A program made the position numbers and the translations under genes. A stretch of 45,745 nt of DNA from NCBI GenBank assembly GCA_030041515.1, contig JASHNS010000056.1, positions 1 to 45,745 on the forward strand, given 5' to 3'. Shown piece after piece: positions 16,157 through 24,923 of this stretch (its first letter is position 1; the number at the start of each line of letters is the position of its first letter). The DNA is from Acidobacteriaceae bacterium. GTDB lineage: Bacteria > Acidobacteriota > Terriglobia > Terriglobales > Acidobacteriaceae. The notes under the pieces were generated by a model, which made no database searches, was not told the origin of the DNA, and was given only the letters and a program-made list of their open reading frames with translations.

Positions 16157-18433
16157 ATGATGCCGTCGCCGCGCGTCCGGGAGCGTTCCGCACCTGGTGA
16201 GCCGCCGGTGGAGTGGACGCTCGGCGATCTCTGTGCGGTGCTGCTGCGACGGCGCAACTGGATCATCGGCGCGGTTGTTGTTGGCTGTGCGCTCGCCGTG
16301 GCCTGGTGGCTGCTGGCCACGCCCCGATTCCGCGCGACCGCGGTGATCGAGGTCCAGAAGGAATCGCACGGTGCCTTCGGCCTCGAAAACACGACCGCGG
16401 ACAAATCATCGACCGATCTGAGCGACTCTTTCGACGAAACCCTCGCGCTGCAAACGGAGATGGGGGTTCTTGAGTCCGATGCCATCGCTCTCGACGTGAT
16501 CCAGCACACCGGACTTGAGGCGGCCCCCGACTATTTCGGCAGACGTCCCAGGCACTTCGCCTGGCTCAGTCGGCTCTTCTTCTGGCGCAAGCCGCTGGAG
16601 CCGCTCTCCGTGCCGCTCGCCGATGCTCCAAATCGGCGCTACGTGGCGCTGAAGATCTTCGCAAAACACCGGAAGATTGCTCCCGCGGCGGGGACCCGGC
16701 TCCTCGCCGTCAGCTACACAGATCCCGATCCGCGCCGCGCCGCGCAGGTGGCCAACGCGATGGTCCAGGCGCTCTCTGACTACGCGTTTCGCTCACGCTC
16801 GTCGGCTGCGACGGAGTCTGCTGCGTGGCTGCAGGCGCGACTGGCCGGGCTGAAGCAGCAGACCGACGCCCTCGACGCCCGCGCCGCCGCGCTCGACCGC
16901 GCCTCCGGCGACCTGGGCGATGACGAGGCGCACAACGTTGTGCTGACGCGCCTGGATGAGCTCAATGCCTCGCTGTCGCAGGCGGAATCGAGCCGCATCG
17001 TGCGCGAGGCGATCTGGCGCGCCGTGGAAACCGGCGATCCCGAGGTGATCTCCGGACTCGGCGGCAACCCAGCCTCTGGGCCCAACACCCAGAACTCCTT
17101 CGCGTTGCTGCAGTCACTGCGCGCCCAGGAGGCCCAGGCGCAGGCACAGCTGGCCGAGTCCGGCAAACGCTATGGGAACAACTGGCCGGCCGTCGCCGAG
17201 CAGCGCGCCCGGCTGGCCACGATCCAGAGATCTATTCAGGATGAAGTTAGCCGGCTCGGCGAGCGCGCTCACACCGATTATGAGGTTTCTTTGCAGGCCG
17301 AAAACTCCGCGCGCGCGGCCTTCGAACAGCAGAAAGACGCCGCCTCCCGTCTGACCGGCGACGCCGTGGCTCTGCGCCTCGCACGCCAGGAAGCCGATGA
17401 GAGCCGGGCCCTCTATACGACCCTCCAGGGACGCCTGCAGCAAACCGGCGTGCTGGAGGGCCTGCACTCCGGCAATTTTGCGGTGGTCACACCGGCGATG
17501 GTGCCTTCGCCGGACCATCCCTCAAGCCCCAATCTGCAGCTGCTATTGGCCGCAGCCATCGCCGGCGGCCTGACCCTGGGATCGTGCGCCGCCGTCGTGC
17601 GCGAGCTCAGCGACCATGCAGTTCACTCCACGGCCGACCTGGAAACCCTGCTGGAGGCGCCCGTTTTTGCCGCCCTCCCTGAGGCGCAGCCGCAGCCGCC
17701 TCGGCTCCGAAGAATTCTGCGGGGAGGTTTTTCGAAGTCCGTCCCACAGCAGTTCGCCGTGCAAACCGGCGCAACCTATCAGTTGCCCACGCCGGACTCG
17801 CCCTTCGACGAAGCTCTCCATCGGCTGTGCGCCTCGCTGATGCTCTCGCACAGCGGCAACGCGCCGCAGGTGATCTCGCTCGCGAGCCCGGCCCCTCATC
17901 GGCCCGTCCAGGACGAGGCTCCGCCAACGCCGCTGGCATTCAGCATGGCCGCCGCGCTCGCCCAGCACGGGCATCCGGTGCTCTTTGTCGATTGCGACCT
18001 TCGTTCCGCTCCAGCGCCCTCGCTGAACCCAGGAGCGTGCTTGCCTGGCCTGACCGGGATGCTCTCGAGCGACACGCCCGCCCTGCCGCAAAAACCATAC
18101 GTCTCGCTGCCGCTGCTCTCCGTGGTCACGCCCGGCCAGCGGCCTCCGTGCCCTTCGGAGCTGATTGCTTCTTCGCGCATGAGCACTTTGCTGGCCCACT
18201 GGCGCGGGGATTTCCGCTTTATTCTGCTGCACAGCCCGTCGGTCGTGTACGCCGACGCGCTCGTGCTCGCGCAGCTATCCGATGCTGTCCTTCTAACCGC
18301 GCATGCCGGACGCACCCGCCGTGAAGATCTGGCGCCCGCGTTGGATTCGCTGAGCCGGCAGATACCAGACCACGCTGTCCTCGGCCTCATTCTCGAGGGC
18401 ATCGCTTCCGGAGCGCCGTATGCTCGCGCGTAG
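16157..18433 (+). CDS. Wzc-like chain-length protein with degenerate kinase domain
   Basis: 758-residue polysaccharide co-polymerase. Two membrane segments (about residues 34-54 and 459-480) bracket a periplasmic Wzz domain with long Ala/Glu/Gln-rich coiled coil (about 210-430). The C-terminal 190 residues align in order with bacterial tyrosine kinases, and the Walker A' strand VLFVDCDLR (609-615) is kept. The Walker A P-loop expected just before is replaced by SLASPAPHRPVQDEAPP, and the Walker B-like strand reads FILLHSPS with His in place of Asp. There is no terminal Tyr cluster, only APYARA. So it probably does not hydrolyse ATP or autophosphorylate. ATG with GGAGG 7 nt upstream; the stop overlaps the export gene. 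Confidence 0.85.
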   Translation: MMPSPRVRERSAPGEPPVEWTLGDLCAVLLRRRNWIIGAVVVGCALAVAWWLLATPRFRATAVIEVQKESHGAFGLENTTADKSSTDLSDSFDETLALQTEMGVLESDAIALDVIQHTGLEAAPDYFGRRPRHFAWLSRLFFWRKPLEPLSVPLADAPNRRYVALKIFAKHRKIAPAAGTRLLAVSYTDPDPRRAAQVANAMVQALSDYAFRSRSSAATESAAWLQARLAGLKQQTDALDARAAALDRASGDLGDDEAHNVVLTRLDELNASLSQAESSRIVREAIWRAVETGDPEVISGLGGNPASGPNTQNSFALLQSLRAQEAQAQAQLAESGKRYGNNWPAVAEQRARLATIQRSIQDEVSRLGERAHTDYEVSLQAENSARAAFEQQKDAASRLTGDAVALRLARQEADESRALYTTLQGRLQQTGVLEGLHSGNFAVVTPAMVPSPDHPSSPNLQLLLAAAIAGGLTLGSCAAVVRELSDHAVHSTADLETLLEAPVFAALPEAQPQPPRLRRILRGGFSKSVPQQFAVQTGATYQLPTPDSPFDEALHRLCASLMLSHSGNAPQVISLASPAPHRPVQDEAPPTPLAFSMAAALAQHGHPVLFVDCDLRSAPAPSLNPGACLPGLTGMLSSDTPALPQKPYVSLPLLSVVTPGQRPPCPSELIASSRMSTLLAHWRGDFRFILLHSPSVVYADALVLAQLSDAVLLTAHAGRTRREDLAPALDSLSRQIPDHAVLGLILEGIASGAPYARA

Positions 18434-19361
18434 GTTAGCCGCAGCGTGCGCGCTGCTGGCCTGCATTCCTCTGGGCTTCGCGCAAACTCCATCGCCGCAA
18501 CCCGCGGCTACTGGCGTACCGTCCTCCACCACCGCGACCGCGCGCGAATCTCTGCTGATCGGACCGGGCGATCTGCTCCACGTTTCCATCCTGCGCGAGC
18601 CGGAGCTCGATCAGCACGTTCGCGTCCTCGATTCCGGCGACGTTGTCCTCGCTCTCGCCGGAGATGTTTCCGTTCAGGGACTCACGCCCGCCGCCGCTGC
18701 TCTGCGCATCGCCGACCGCTACCGGGAGGGCCAATTCCTGCTTCATCCCGCAGTCACTGTTTTCGTGGAGGAGTTCGCCGGCGAGACGGTGACCGTGCTC
18801 GGACAGGTGCAGCACCCCGGCAGCGTCCACCTTGATTCGCCGCGGACGCTCATCGACGTGCTGGCGCTTGCCGGCGGCCTGACCGAGGTCGCCGATCGCC
18901 ATATCGTGATCCAGCGTGGAGGCCCCGGCGGCGAGCGCATGCACGTGTTTCTCTCCAATGGTGCGGACGCAGCTCTGAATGCCAATCTCCTCGTCCGTCC
19001 CGGCGACACCGTGCTCGTTCCCAAAGCCGGCATCGTGTACGTGCTCGGCGACGTCGCCCATCCGGGAGGCTACGTCATGCAGAATGACTCGCGCATGAGC
19101 GTGCTCCAGGCCATCGCGCTGGCCTCCGGTGCTTCCAAAACGGCTAGCGAGAAGCATGTGCGCCTCGTCCGCAACGTCGACGGCATCACGCAATCTATCT
19201 CCCTGCCCCTGCGCGACATGGAGCGTGGCCGCGATCCTGACGTGCCCCTTCAGGCAAACGACATCCTCTACGTCCCGTTCAGTCTTGCCCGCAATATCTC
19301 TCTCGGCATCGCCGACATCACCGCCGCAGCCAGCTCGGCGCTCATTTACGCAACACACTGA
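18420..19361 (+). CDS. polysaccharide export protein (Wza-like, SLBB)
   Basis: 313-residue periplasmic/outer-membrane export protein. A signal segment (LAAACALLACIPLGFAQ) may be a lipoprotein signal, with LLAC as a weak lipobox. The polysaccharide export (Poly_export) domain covers about residues 45-125 (LIGPGDLLHVSILREPELD), followed by two SLBB domains (TVLGQVQHPGSV and VYVLGDVAHPGGYVM). It starts 14 nt inside the end of the Wzc-like gene, the usual pairing for the trans-envelope export complex. The C-terminal ITAAASSALIYAT may be the membrane-spanning helix. Confidence 0.9.
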   Translation: MLARRLAAACALLACIPLGFAQTPSPQPAATGVPSSTTATARESLLIGPGDLLHVSILREPELDQHVRVLDSGDVVLALAGDVSVQGLTPAAAALRIADRYREGQFLLHPAVTVFVEEFAGETVTVLGQVQHPGSVHLDSPRTLIDVLALAGGLTEVADRHIVIQRGGPGGERMHVFLSNGADAALNANLLVRPGDTVLVPKAGIVYVLGDVAHPGGYVMQNDSRMSVLQAIALASGASKTASEKHVRLVRNVDGITQSISLPLRDMERGRDPDVPLQANDILYVPFSLARNISLGIADITAAASSALIYATH

Positions 19362-19389
19362 TGCTCAGCCTCTCGCCGCCAACCGACTG

Positions 19390-19424
19390 GGTGCCCCACC
19401 CTTCCCGCGCATTACGCGGGAGGG
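19390..19424. repeat. REP-like hairpin between export and polymerase genes
   Basis: GTGCCCCACCC followed by a hairpin, TCCCGCG pairing with CGCGGGA around 5 nt and an outer CCC/GGG pair separated by one bulge. Same family as the copy at 14-55. It lies inside a polysaccharide operon, either in the short leader of the polymerase gene or, if translation begins at 19361, in its first codons. Confidence 0.65.
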
Positions 19425-19441
19425 CGGATCTGCGGCCCCGT

Positions 19442-20770
19442 ATGTCCTTCGCTATCCCTCTGGAAGACCTCGCCTGCGCCGCGCTCTTCGCCTTCTTCGC
19501 CATGCAGGGTTCGATTCCCGGCATTGCGCCCAGTCAGGCGCTCGAAATCACCGGCTCTGCGCCCAGCTCGCTCACCACCTGGGGCGGCATCGCCGCGCAG
19601 TTTCTGGCGAACGGCCTGATCGTATTCCTGCTGCTGCGCCGGCCGCGCCTGCTCCTGCGCGAGATGCTCGCTCTTCCCTGCGCCGCGGCGCTCGGCTTGC
19701 TGGCCATTGCGTCCACAGCGTGGTCGCTCGCGCCGCTGCTCACCCTGCGCCGCTCCCTGCCGTTCGCGTTGGGGGGCCTCTTCGGACTCTGGTTCGCCTC
19801 GCGCTTCTCGCCGCACCGCCAGCAGGCGATTCTGCGCGTCACATTCGTCGCTCTCGCCGTGGCGACTCTCGCGGTGGTCGCCTTCGCGCCGGCAGTGGGG
19901 CTCGACCATACCCCCGGCCACGCGGCCGACTGGCAGGGCGTCTTCACCCAGAAGAACGCCTGCGGCCGCATCATGGTGCTGGCCACCGCAGTTGTGCTCT
20001 TCGGGGAGCGGATCACCGTGATGGGCGCTCTGGGTTCGGCGCTGTTTTTTTTCATCCTCGTGATGAGCGGCTCACGTGGCGCCTGGATCGTCGAAGCCCT
20101 TCTGTTGCTCCTCTGCCTGGCGCTGCATCTGGCTCGCCGCGTCAGCGGTCGCACCCGCACAGCGCTCGCTGTCGCGGCCCCGCTCGTTGTTGCCGGTGGA
20201 TCCGCCGCGGCGTTCCGGCTTTATCCATACTTCGCGGCCCTCTTCGGACGTGACCTCACACTCTCCGGACGCACCGCGATCTGGGCTCAGGTTGCACGCT
20301 TTATTGCGCAGCGGCCGATCACCGGATATGGCTACGACGCGTTCTGGCGGGGACTCACCGGGCCCTCGCTCGAGATCGGCGCCTCCGTGCATTTCGTGGT
20401 TGAACATGCCCACAACGGCTTTCTCGAGATTCTGCTGGAGCTCGGCGCCGTCGGCCTTGTACTTTTCCTCCTCAGCTGGATTCGCGCCGCCATCCGGCTG
20501 TGGCCGCAGTGGCGCAGCGGCCGGATCGCGGAGATCGCCTTCCCGATGGCTTTTCTCGTCCTCATCATTCTCTACGACCTCGACGAGAACACACTGCTCA
20601 TCTACAACGGCATCTTCTGGCCTTTGTACGTTGCGGCGCTTGCGTCGGTCCGGCGGCTTTCGATCTCCGGTGACCGCCGTCACGCCGCGCCGGTGCCCCA
20701 CCATGAAACTCTGACCTCACTGCGCAGCAACCTCGTTCGAGAGGAGGGAGAAGCGCGCCCATTGTCATGA
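19442..20770 (+). CDS. O-antigen ligase/polymerase-like membrane protein (Wzy)
   Basis: About 442-residue polytopic inner-membrane protein with around 11 hydrophobic segments. A long periplasmic loop carries GYGYDAFWRG and VEHAHNGFLEILLELG, the signature of the O-antigen ligase/Wzy superfamily (PF04932). In this operon, polymerising lipid-linked repeat units in the periplasm is the likely role. Two starts are possible: the ATG at 19361 overlaps the export gene stop but would translate the REP hairpin, while the ATG at 19442 begins just before the first membrane helix. I prefer 19442. The stop overlaps the next gene. Confidence 0.83.
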   Translation: MSFAIPLEDLACAALFAFFAMQGSIPGIAPSQALEITGSAPSSLTTWGGIAAQFLANGLIVFLLLRRPRLLLREMLALPCAAALGLLAIASTAWSLAPLLTLRRSLPFALGGLFGLWFASRFSPHRQQAILRVTFVALAVATLAVVAFAPAVGLDHTPGHAADWQGVFTQKNACGRIMVLATAVVLFGERITVMGALGSALFFFILVMSGSRGAWIVEALLLLLCLALHLARRVSGRTRTALAVAAPLVVAGGSAAAFRLYPYFAALFGRDLTLSGRTAIWAQVARFIAQRPITGYGYDAFWRGLTGPSLEIGASVHFVVEHAHNGFLEILLELGAVGLVLFLLSWIRAAIRLWPQWRSGRIAEIAFPMAFLVLIILYDLDENTLLIYNGIFWPLYVAALASVRRLSISGDRRHAAPVPHHETLTSLRSNLVREEGEARPLS

Positions 20771-21930
20771 ATCCTGCTGGAAATCCCACCGTCCTCATCT
20801 ACCGCTCCGAAATTCTGCCTGCGTCAGAGACATTCATTGCCGCTCAGGCACACGCGCTGCGCCGTTTCGCGCCACTCTTCACCGGACTGCGCCATCTACA
20901 CCACGGCCTCCACGTCGATCACGAAGAGATGCTCGTTCTTACGCACGGGCAAACATTGCGCGATCGCCTCCGGTGCCGCCTATTTCTGGAAACCGGTTTT
21001 GCCCCGCGCTTTCTCCGCCTCGCTCAGCTCCATCACCCGGTCCTGTTGCACGCGCACTTCGCCGTCGACGCCGCGGCGGCGCTGCCGATCCAGAAGGAGT
21101 TGCGCTTGCCTCTCGTCGTCACGCTGCACGGCTACGACGCAACCATGTCCGATGAGGCATTGCGCCAGACAGCGAGCGGCCGTGTCTACCTCCGGCGCAG
21201 GACTCAGCTGCGCCATCGCGCCAGCGTGTTCCTCTGCGTCTCGGAACACATCCGCCGCCAGGCCCTGGAACGCGGCGTGCCGGAAGAGAAGCTGCGCACG
21301 CTTCCCATCGGCGTGGACCTGAAGCTCTTCGCGCCCGACCCACTGCGTTCGCGCGCCCGCGATCCCATCGTTCTCTTCGTCGGCCGCCTGGTCGAAAAGA
21401 AGGGCTGCGCGTATCTCATCCGCGCCATGGATGCCGTCCACGAACATCATCCTGCCGCCCGGCTCCTGATCGTCGGCGATGGACCCTGGCTGGACCCCCT
21501 GCGCGCGCAGGCACTCGACTCGCCCGCGCCGATTACCTTCCTTGGAACGCAGCCCCCTGCCGTCGTTCGCGATCTCATGCATCGCGCCAGCGTGCTCGCC
21601 TTTCCGAGCGTCATCGCGTCCACTGGTGACACCGAGGGGCTGCCCATCGTTCTCTGCGAGGCACAGGCCATCGGCCTTCCCATCGCCGCGTTTCGTGGAC
21701 CCGGCGTCGAGGAGGCGGTGGTCCGCAATGAGACGGCGCTGCTCGCACCCTCAGGCGACGATCGCGCTCTCGCGGAGAAAATCTCCATCATTCTCAGCGA
21801 TACGGACGTTGCCGCTCGCCTGGCCGCCGCCGGCCGCATGCGGGCCGAGGCACACTTCTCGCTCGCGACCCAGACGGCGCGCCTTGAAGACCTCTACGCG
21901 GAGCTGATCACGGAGCCTCAGTCGCCGTGA
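20767..21930 (+). CDS. GT4-family glycosyltransferase
   Basis: 387-residue GT-B retaining glycosyltransferase. The C-terminal Rossmann half shows VLFVGRLVEKKG, LLIVGDGPWLDPL and TEGLPIVLCEAQA, the EX7E motif of GT4 enzymes. The N-terminal half (SETFIAAQAHALRRF, HAHFAVDAA) resembles colanic acid-type WcaL transferases. It is coupled by ATGA to the polymerase gene before it and by overlap to the flippase gene after it. The sugar transferred is unknown. Confidence 0.88.
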   Translation: MNPAGNPTVLIYRSEILPASETFIAAQAHALRRFAPLFTGLRHLHHGLHVDHEEMLVLTHGQTLRDRLRCRLFLETGFAPRFLRLAQLHHPVLLHAHFAVDAAAALPIQKELRLPLVVTLHGYDATMSDEALRQTASGRVYLRRRTQLRHRASVFLCVSEHIRRQALERGVPEEKLRTLPIGVDLKLFAPDPLRSRARDPIVLFVGRLVEKKGCAYLIRAMDAVHEHHPAARLLIVGDGPWLDPLRAQALDSPAPITFLGTQPPAVVRDLMHRASVLAFPSVIASTGDTEGLPIVLCEAQAIGLPIAAFRGPGVEEAVVRNETALLAPSGDDRALAEKISIILSDTDVAARLAAAGRMRAEAHFSLATQTARLEDLYAELITEPQSP

Positions 21931-23249
21931 GCGAGGAATCACTCCGCCGCGGCTCCCTGTGGATGATCTCCGGTCAGAGCGCTGCGCTCGCCGCGCAAGC
22001 GGTTTATTTCGTGCTCATCGGCCGCGCGCTGGGCAGCCGCGAATACGGCGCCTTCGTGGGGGTCGTCGCCCTCGTCGCCGCCCTCGCCCAGTTCTCGTCA
22101 CTCGGCATGGAGATGATCCTGGTGCGCAACATCAGCCGTGACCCGGACTCGTTCGCCCGCACGTGGGGCCACGCGCTGGCTCTCTCCTCGCTGGGATTCC
22201 TCGTCGTGCTGGCCGTCGGCGAAACCTTCGCGCACTTCGCGCTGCGCCCCGATCTCCGCGTCCTCGTTCCCTGGATCGCGCTCTCCGACGGATTGCTCGG
22301 CAAGCTCATCCAGCTCGCCGCGCGCGCCTTTCAGGGCGCGGGGCGCCTCGCCTGGACGGCGCGCCTCGCCGCGTCTACGGCCGTGGCTCGCACCCTTGCG
22401 GCCGCCGCCCTCTTCTTCTACGCCCGTGCGCGCGGCTTCCAGCCAAGTGCGCTGCTGTGGACGCACATCTACTGGCTCTCCACGTTCGCCATCGCGCTCC
22501 CTGCACTCGTGCTCGTCACGTCCCGCCTCGGATGGCCGCGCTTCACCCGCATCGGCCGCGCCGATCTGAGCGAAGGCCTCAGCTTTTCTCTGTCCGCCTC
22601 CTCAATCTCCGTCTACAACGACATCGACAAGACGTTCCTCGTCTCCTGCGGCCAGATCGCCGCCGCCGGCATCTACTCGGCCGCGTATCGCGTGGTCGAC
22701 GCGGCCACCTCGCCCATCTACGCGGTTTATGCTGCCGCCACGCCGCGTTTTTTTCGCGAAGGAACCGGTGGCGTCCGACCCGCGCGCGACTTTGCCCGCG
22801 CCACGCTGCGCCGCACGCTGCCGTATTCGCTCCTGGCCGCGGCCGCACTATGGCTCGCCGCGCCGCTTGTGCCGGCGCTCTTCGGAGCGACCTTCCGGGA
22901 ATCCGTCGCCGCCCTGCGCTGGCTCTGCCTGCTGCCGGTCCTGCGCGCGCTCCACTACGCCCGGGGCACCGCCATCACCGCCTCCGCCTCGCAGTGGAAC
23001 CGCACCGCCACGCAATTCAGCGCTGCGGCCCTCAACCTGCTTCTGAATTTCCTGCTGATCCCGCATTACTCCTGGCGCGGAGCTGCCCTCGCCAGCCTGC
23101 TTACCGACGGATTCCTCGCTGTGGCCAGCTATCTCGTGCTCAGGCGACTCTCCCGGCGGGAAGGTTCACGGTTTCTTGCCGCTGCTCCTCCTATCTCACC
23201 CTGGGACGCCAATGACCCGTCCACCTTGCAGGCGATTGACAAGAAATGA
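21927..23249 (+). CDS. oligosaccharide flippase family protein (Wzx-like)
   Basis: 440-residue membrane protein with about 12 hydrophobic helices, beginning MSEESLRRGSLWMISGQSAALAAQ, typical of the polysaccharide transporter/Wzx group of the MOP superfamily. It likely flips the undecaprenyl-linked repeat unit to the periplasm. Start is GTG at 21927, overlapping the glycosyltransferase stop (GTGA). It is the last gene of the main polysaccharide operon. Confidence 0.88.
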   Translation: MSEESLRRGSLWMISGQSAALAAQAVYFVLIGRALGSREYGAFVGVVALVAALAQFSSLGMEMILVRNISRDPDSFARTWGHALALSSLGFLVVLAVGETFAHFALRPDLRVLVPWIALSDGLLGKLIQLAARAFQGAGRLAWTARLAASTAVARTLAAAALFFYARARGFQPSALLWTHIYWLSTFAIALPALVLVTSRLGWPRFTRIGRADLSEGLSFSLSASSISVYNDIDKTFLVSCGQIAAAGIYSAAYRVVDAATSPIYAVYAAATPRFFREGTGGVRPARDFARATLRRTLPYSLLAAAALWLAAPLVPALFGATFRESVAALRWLCLLPVLRALHYARGTAITASASQWNRTATQFSAAALNLLLNFLLIPHYSWRGAALASLLTDGFLAVASYLVLRRLSRREGSRFLAAAPPISPWDANDPSTLQAIDKK

Positions 23250-23322
23250 ACTGCCGCAATAGGTGTATACGGTGCGCCGATACGGCATGTTAGGGTAGGG
23301 CCTTCCCTGGAGCCAGAACTCG

Positions 23323-24903
23323 ATGCGTGCTCTCAGAACGGCTTTAGCTCTCCTCTACCTGATCGTCGGCGGAATGGCGCTTTTCGATGAAATCCTTCTG
23401 CTGCGAGTCAATCGCCAATATGCGGATGCCTCGCCAGCCTTGAGTCTGGCGCCCCTTCTATCTGACTTGTTTCTTCCTGTCGTGGGCGGTCTCTTCCTTC
23501 TCGCCGCGATTGCTTATTTGCGTAAATGGAAGTCCGCCCGACTATGGTGTCTTTCGCTCGGGGCCGTCAACCTGCTCATTCCCTTCCTGCTTGCCTGGTT
23601 TTTTTCCAGCCACGGCTATGTGTCGGCTTCGTCCATGCTTTCTCAAAACGGGCTCCTGCTCGGATTGGGTGTGGTGACCATCGCAGCATTCTGGGGATGG
23701 AAGCCCCCGGCCGAAGCGAATGCGCCGGATGCGGCGGCGGCTTCGGCGCGTCCCGGCGACGGCACCCTTACCGTCCTCAATCGGACGTATATCTTCCTCG
23801 AATTTGCCGGCTTCTATGCCATCTGGACGGCCTGGCTGCACTGGGCCTCGATGACAGGGCGGCATGCTCCCCCATTCTGGAGCGGTCTCCTGCAGCTCAT
23901 CCTGGCTGAGCTGGCCGTCATCACCGCGCATGAGGCCGGACACGCTCTTACCGGAATCGCCGTTGGCCAGAGGCTGCGTGCTTTCATCGTCGGCCCATTC
24001 CAGTGGCGGCATCTCCGGGGCCAGTGGAAGTTTTCGCTGAATCCCGCCGCGCTCTTGCTCACCGGCGGAGCCACCGCCGTGGTTCCCCAGCGTGTCGATG
24101 ATCCTCCGTCCCGGGAAATCGCCATTGTCGCCGCCGGGCCCATGGTGAGCCTGGTCACGGGCGCCCCCGCTACATGGGTGGTGTTTCACGCGCACGCGCC
24201 TTACTGGCAGCAGCATTGGTTTTTCATCGCGATGTTCGGCTCCATTTCTCTGCTGACCGCCTTTGTGAACTGCATTCCGCTCCGCACCGGCGGCGGCTAC
24301 TCCGACGGCGCGCGTATTTTTCAGCTTCTGCGGGGAGGCGTCTGGGCGGAGATGCATCAGGCCTTCCGCGTGGCCGTCGCAACCGCCATCACCGCCCTGC
24401 GGCCTCGCGACTACGATCTCGATGCGCTGCATCGGATTATCGCGGCACGCGTCGCCAGCGGCCCTCAGCAGTTTCTGCTCTGTCTGCTGGCGCACTCCTG
24501 CTGTGTCGACCGGGGTTTGACCGAACAGGCGCGCCTCGAGATGCGCGAGGCGGAGAAGGTCTACGACAGCGGCGATGCCGGGATTCCGGCCGCGCTGCTC
24601 CTGGGCCTTGTGGTGGAGGAGGCCGTGGTGGCGCGCGATCCGGCCCGGGCTCGCCTGTGGTGGGATCGCATGGAGAGCAAAAAGCCGAAGCGCATCACCG
24701 CCGATTACTGGATGGCGAAAAGCGCGCTCTCCTGGGTTGAGGGAAACCGCGCCGAAGCGGACGCGGCGTGGACGAAGGCCGATGAATACCTGCGCACAAT
24801 GCCCCAAACCGGGACGTATGCCTTCGACCGCGATCGCCTTGCGGAACTGGGGCAAGCCATCGCAATCGAGGCTCCGGTGCGTGCGTCGCTGGCACTGGCA
24901 TAG
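23323..24903 (+). CDS. M50-type membrane metallopeptidase homologue
   Basis: 526-residue protein. Four or so N-terminal membrane helices (to about residue 130) precede a site-2-protease-like core: HEAGH at 203-207 (His203, Glu204, His207) and a GGGYSDGARIF motif with Asp328, which matches the third zinc ligand region. The C-terminal 170 residues are helical and soluble (RLEMREAEKVYDSG...) and may be TPR-like. All zinc ligands look intact, so it is probably active in intramembrane proteolysis, but its substrate is unknown. It starts 73 nt after the flippase gene on the same strand. Confidence 0.75.
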   Translation: MRALRTALALLYLIVGGMALFDEILLLRVNRQYADASPALSLAPLLSDLFLPVVGGLFLLAAIAYLRKWKSARLWCLSLGAVNLLIPFLLAWFFSSHGYVSASSMLSQNGLLLGLGVVTIAAFWGWKPPAEANAPDAAAASARPGDGTLTVLNRTYIFLEFAGFYAIWTAWLHWASMTGRHAPPFWSGLLQLILAELAVITAHEAGHALTGIAVGQRLRAFIVGPFQWRHLRGQWKFSLNPAALLLTGGATAVVPQRVDDPPSREIAIVAAGPMVSLVTGAPATWVVFHAHAPYWQQHWFFIAMFGSISLLTAFVNCIPLRTGGGYSDGARIFQLLRGGVWAEMHQAFRVAVATAITALRPRDYDLDALHRIIAARVASGPQQFLLCLLAHSCCVDRGLTEQARLEMREAEKVYDSGDAGIPAALLLGLVVEEAVVARDPARARLWWDRMESKKPKRITADYWMAKSALSWVEGNRAEADAAWTKADEYLRTMPQTGTYAFDRDRLAELGQAIAIEAPVRASLALA

Positions 24904-24923
24904 TCTCCGCATCTGCAAAGTCG

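Noticed and set aside
23542-24918. 458-codon minus-strand open frame opposite the M50 gene
   Set aside because: No domain content, and the sense frame carries the HEAGH motif and membrane helices.
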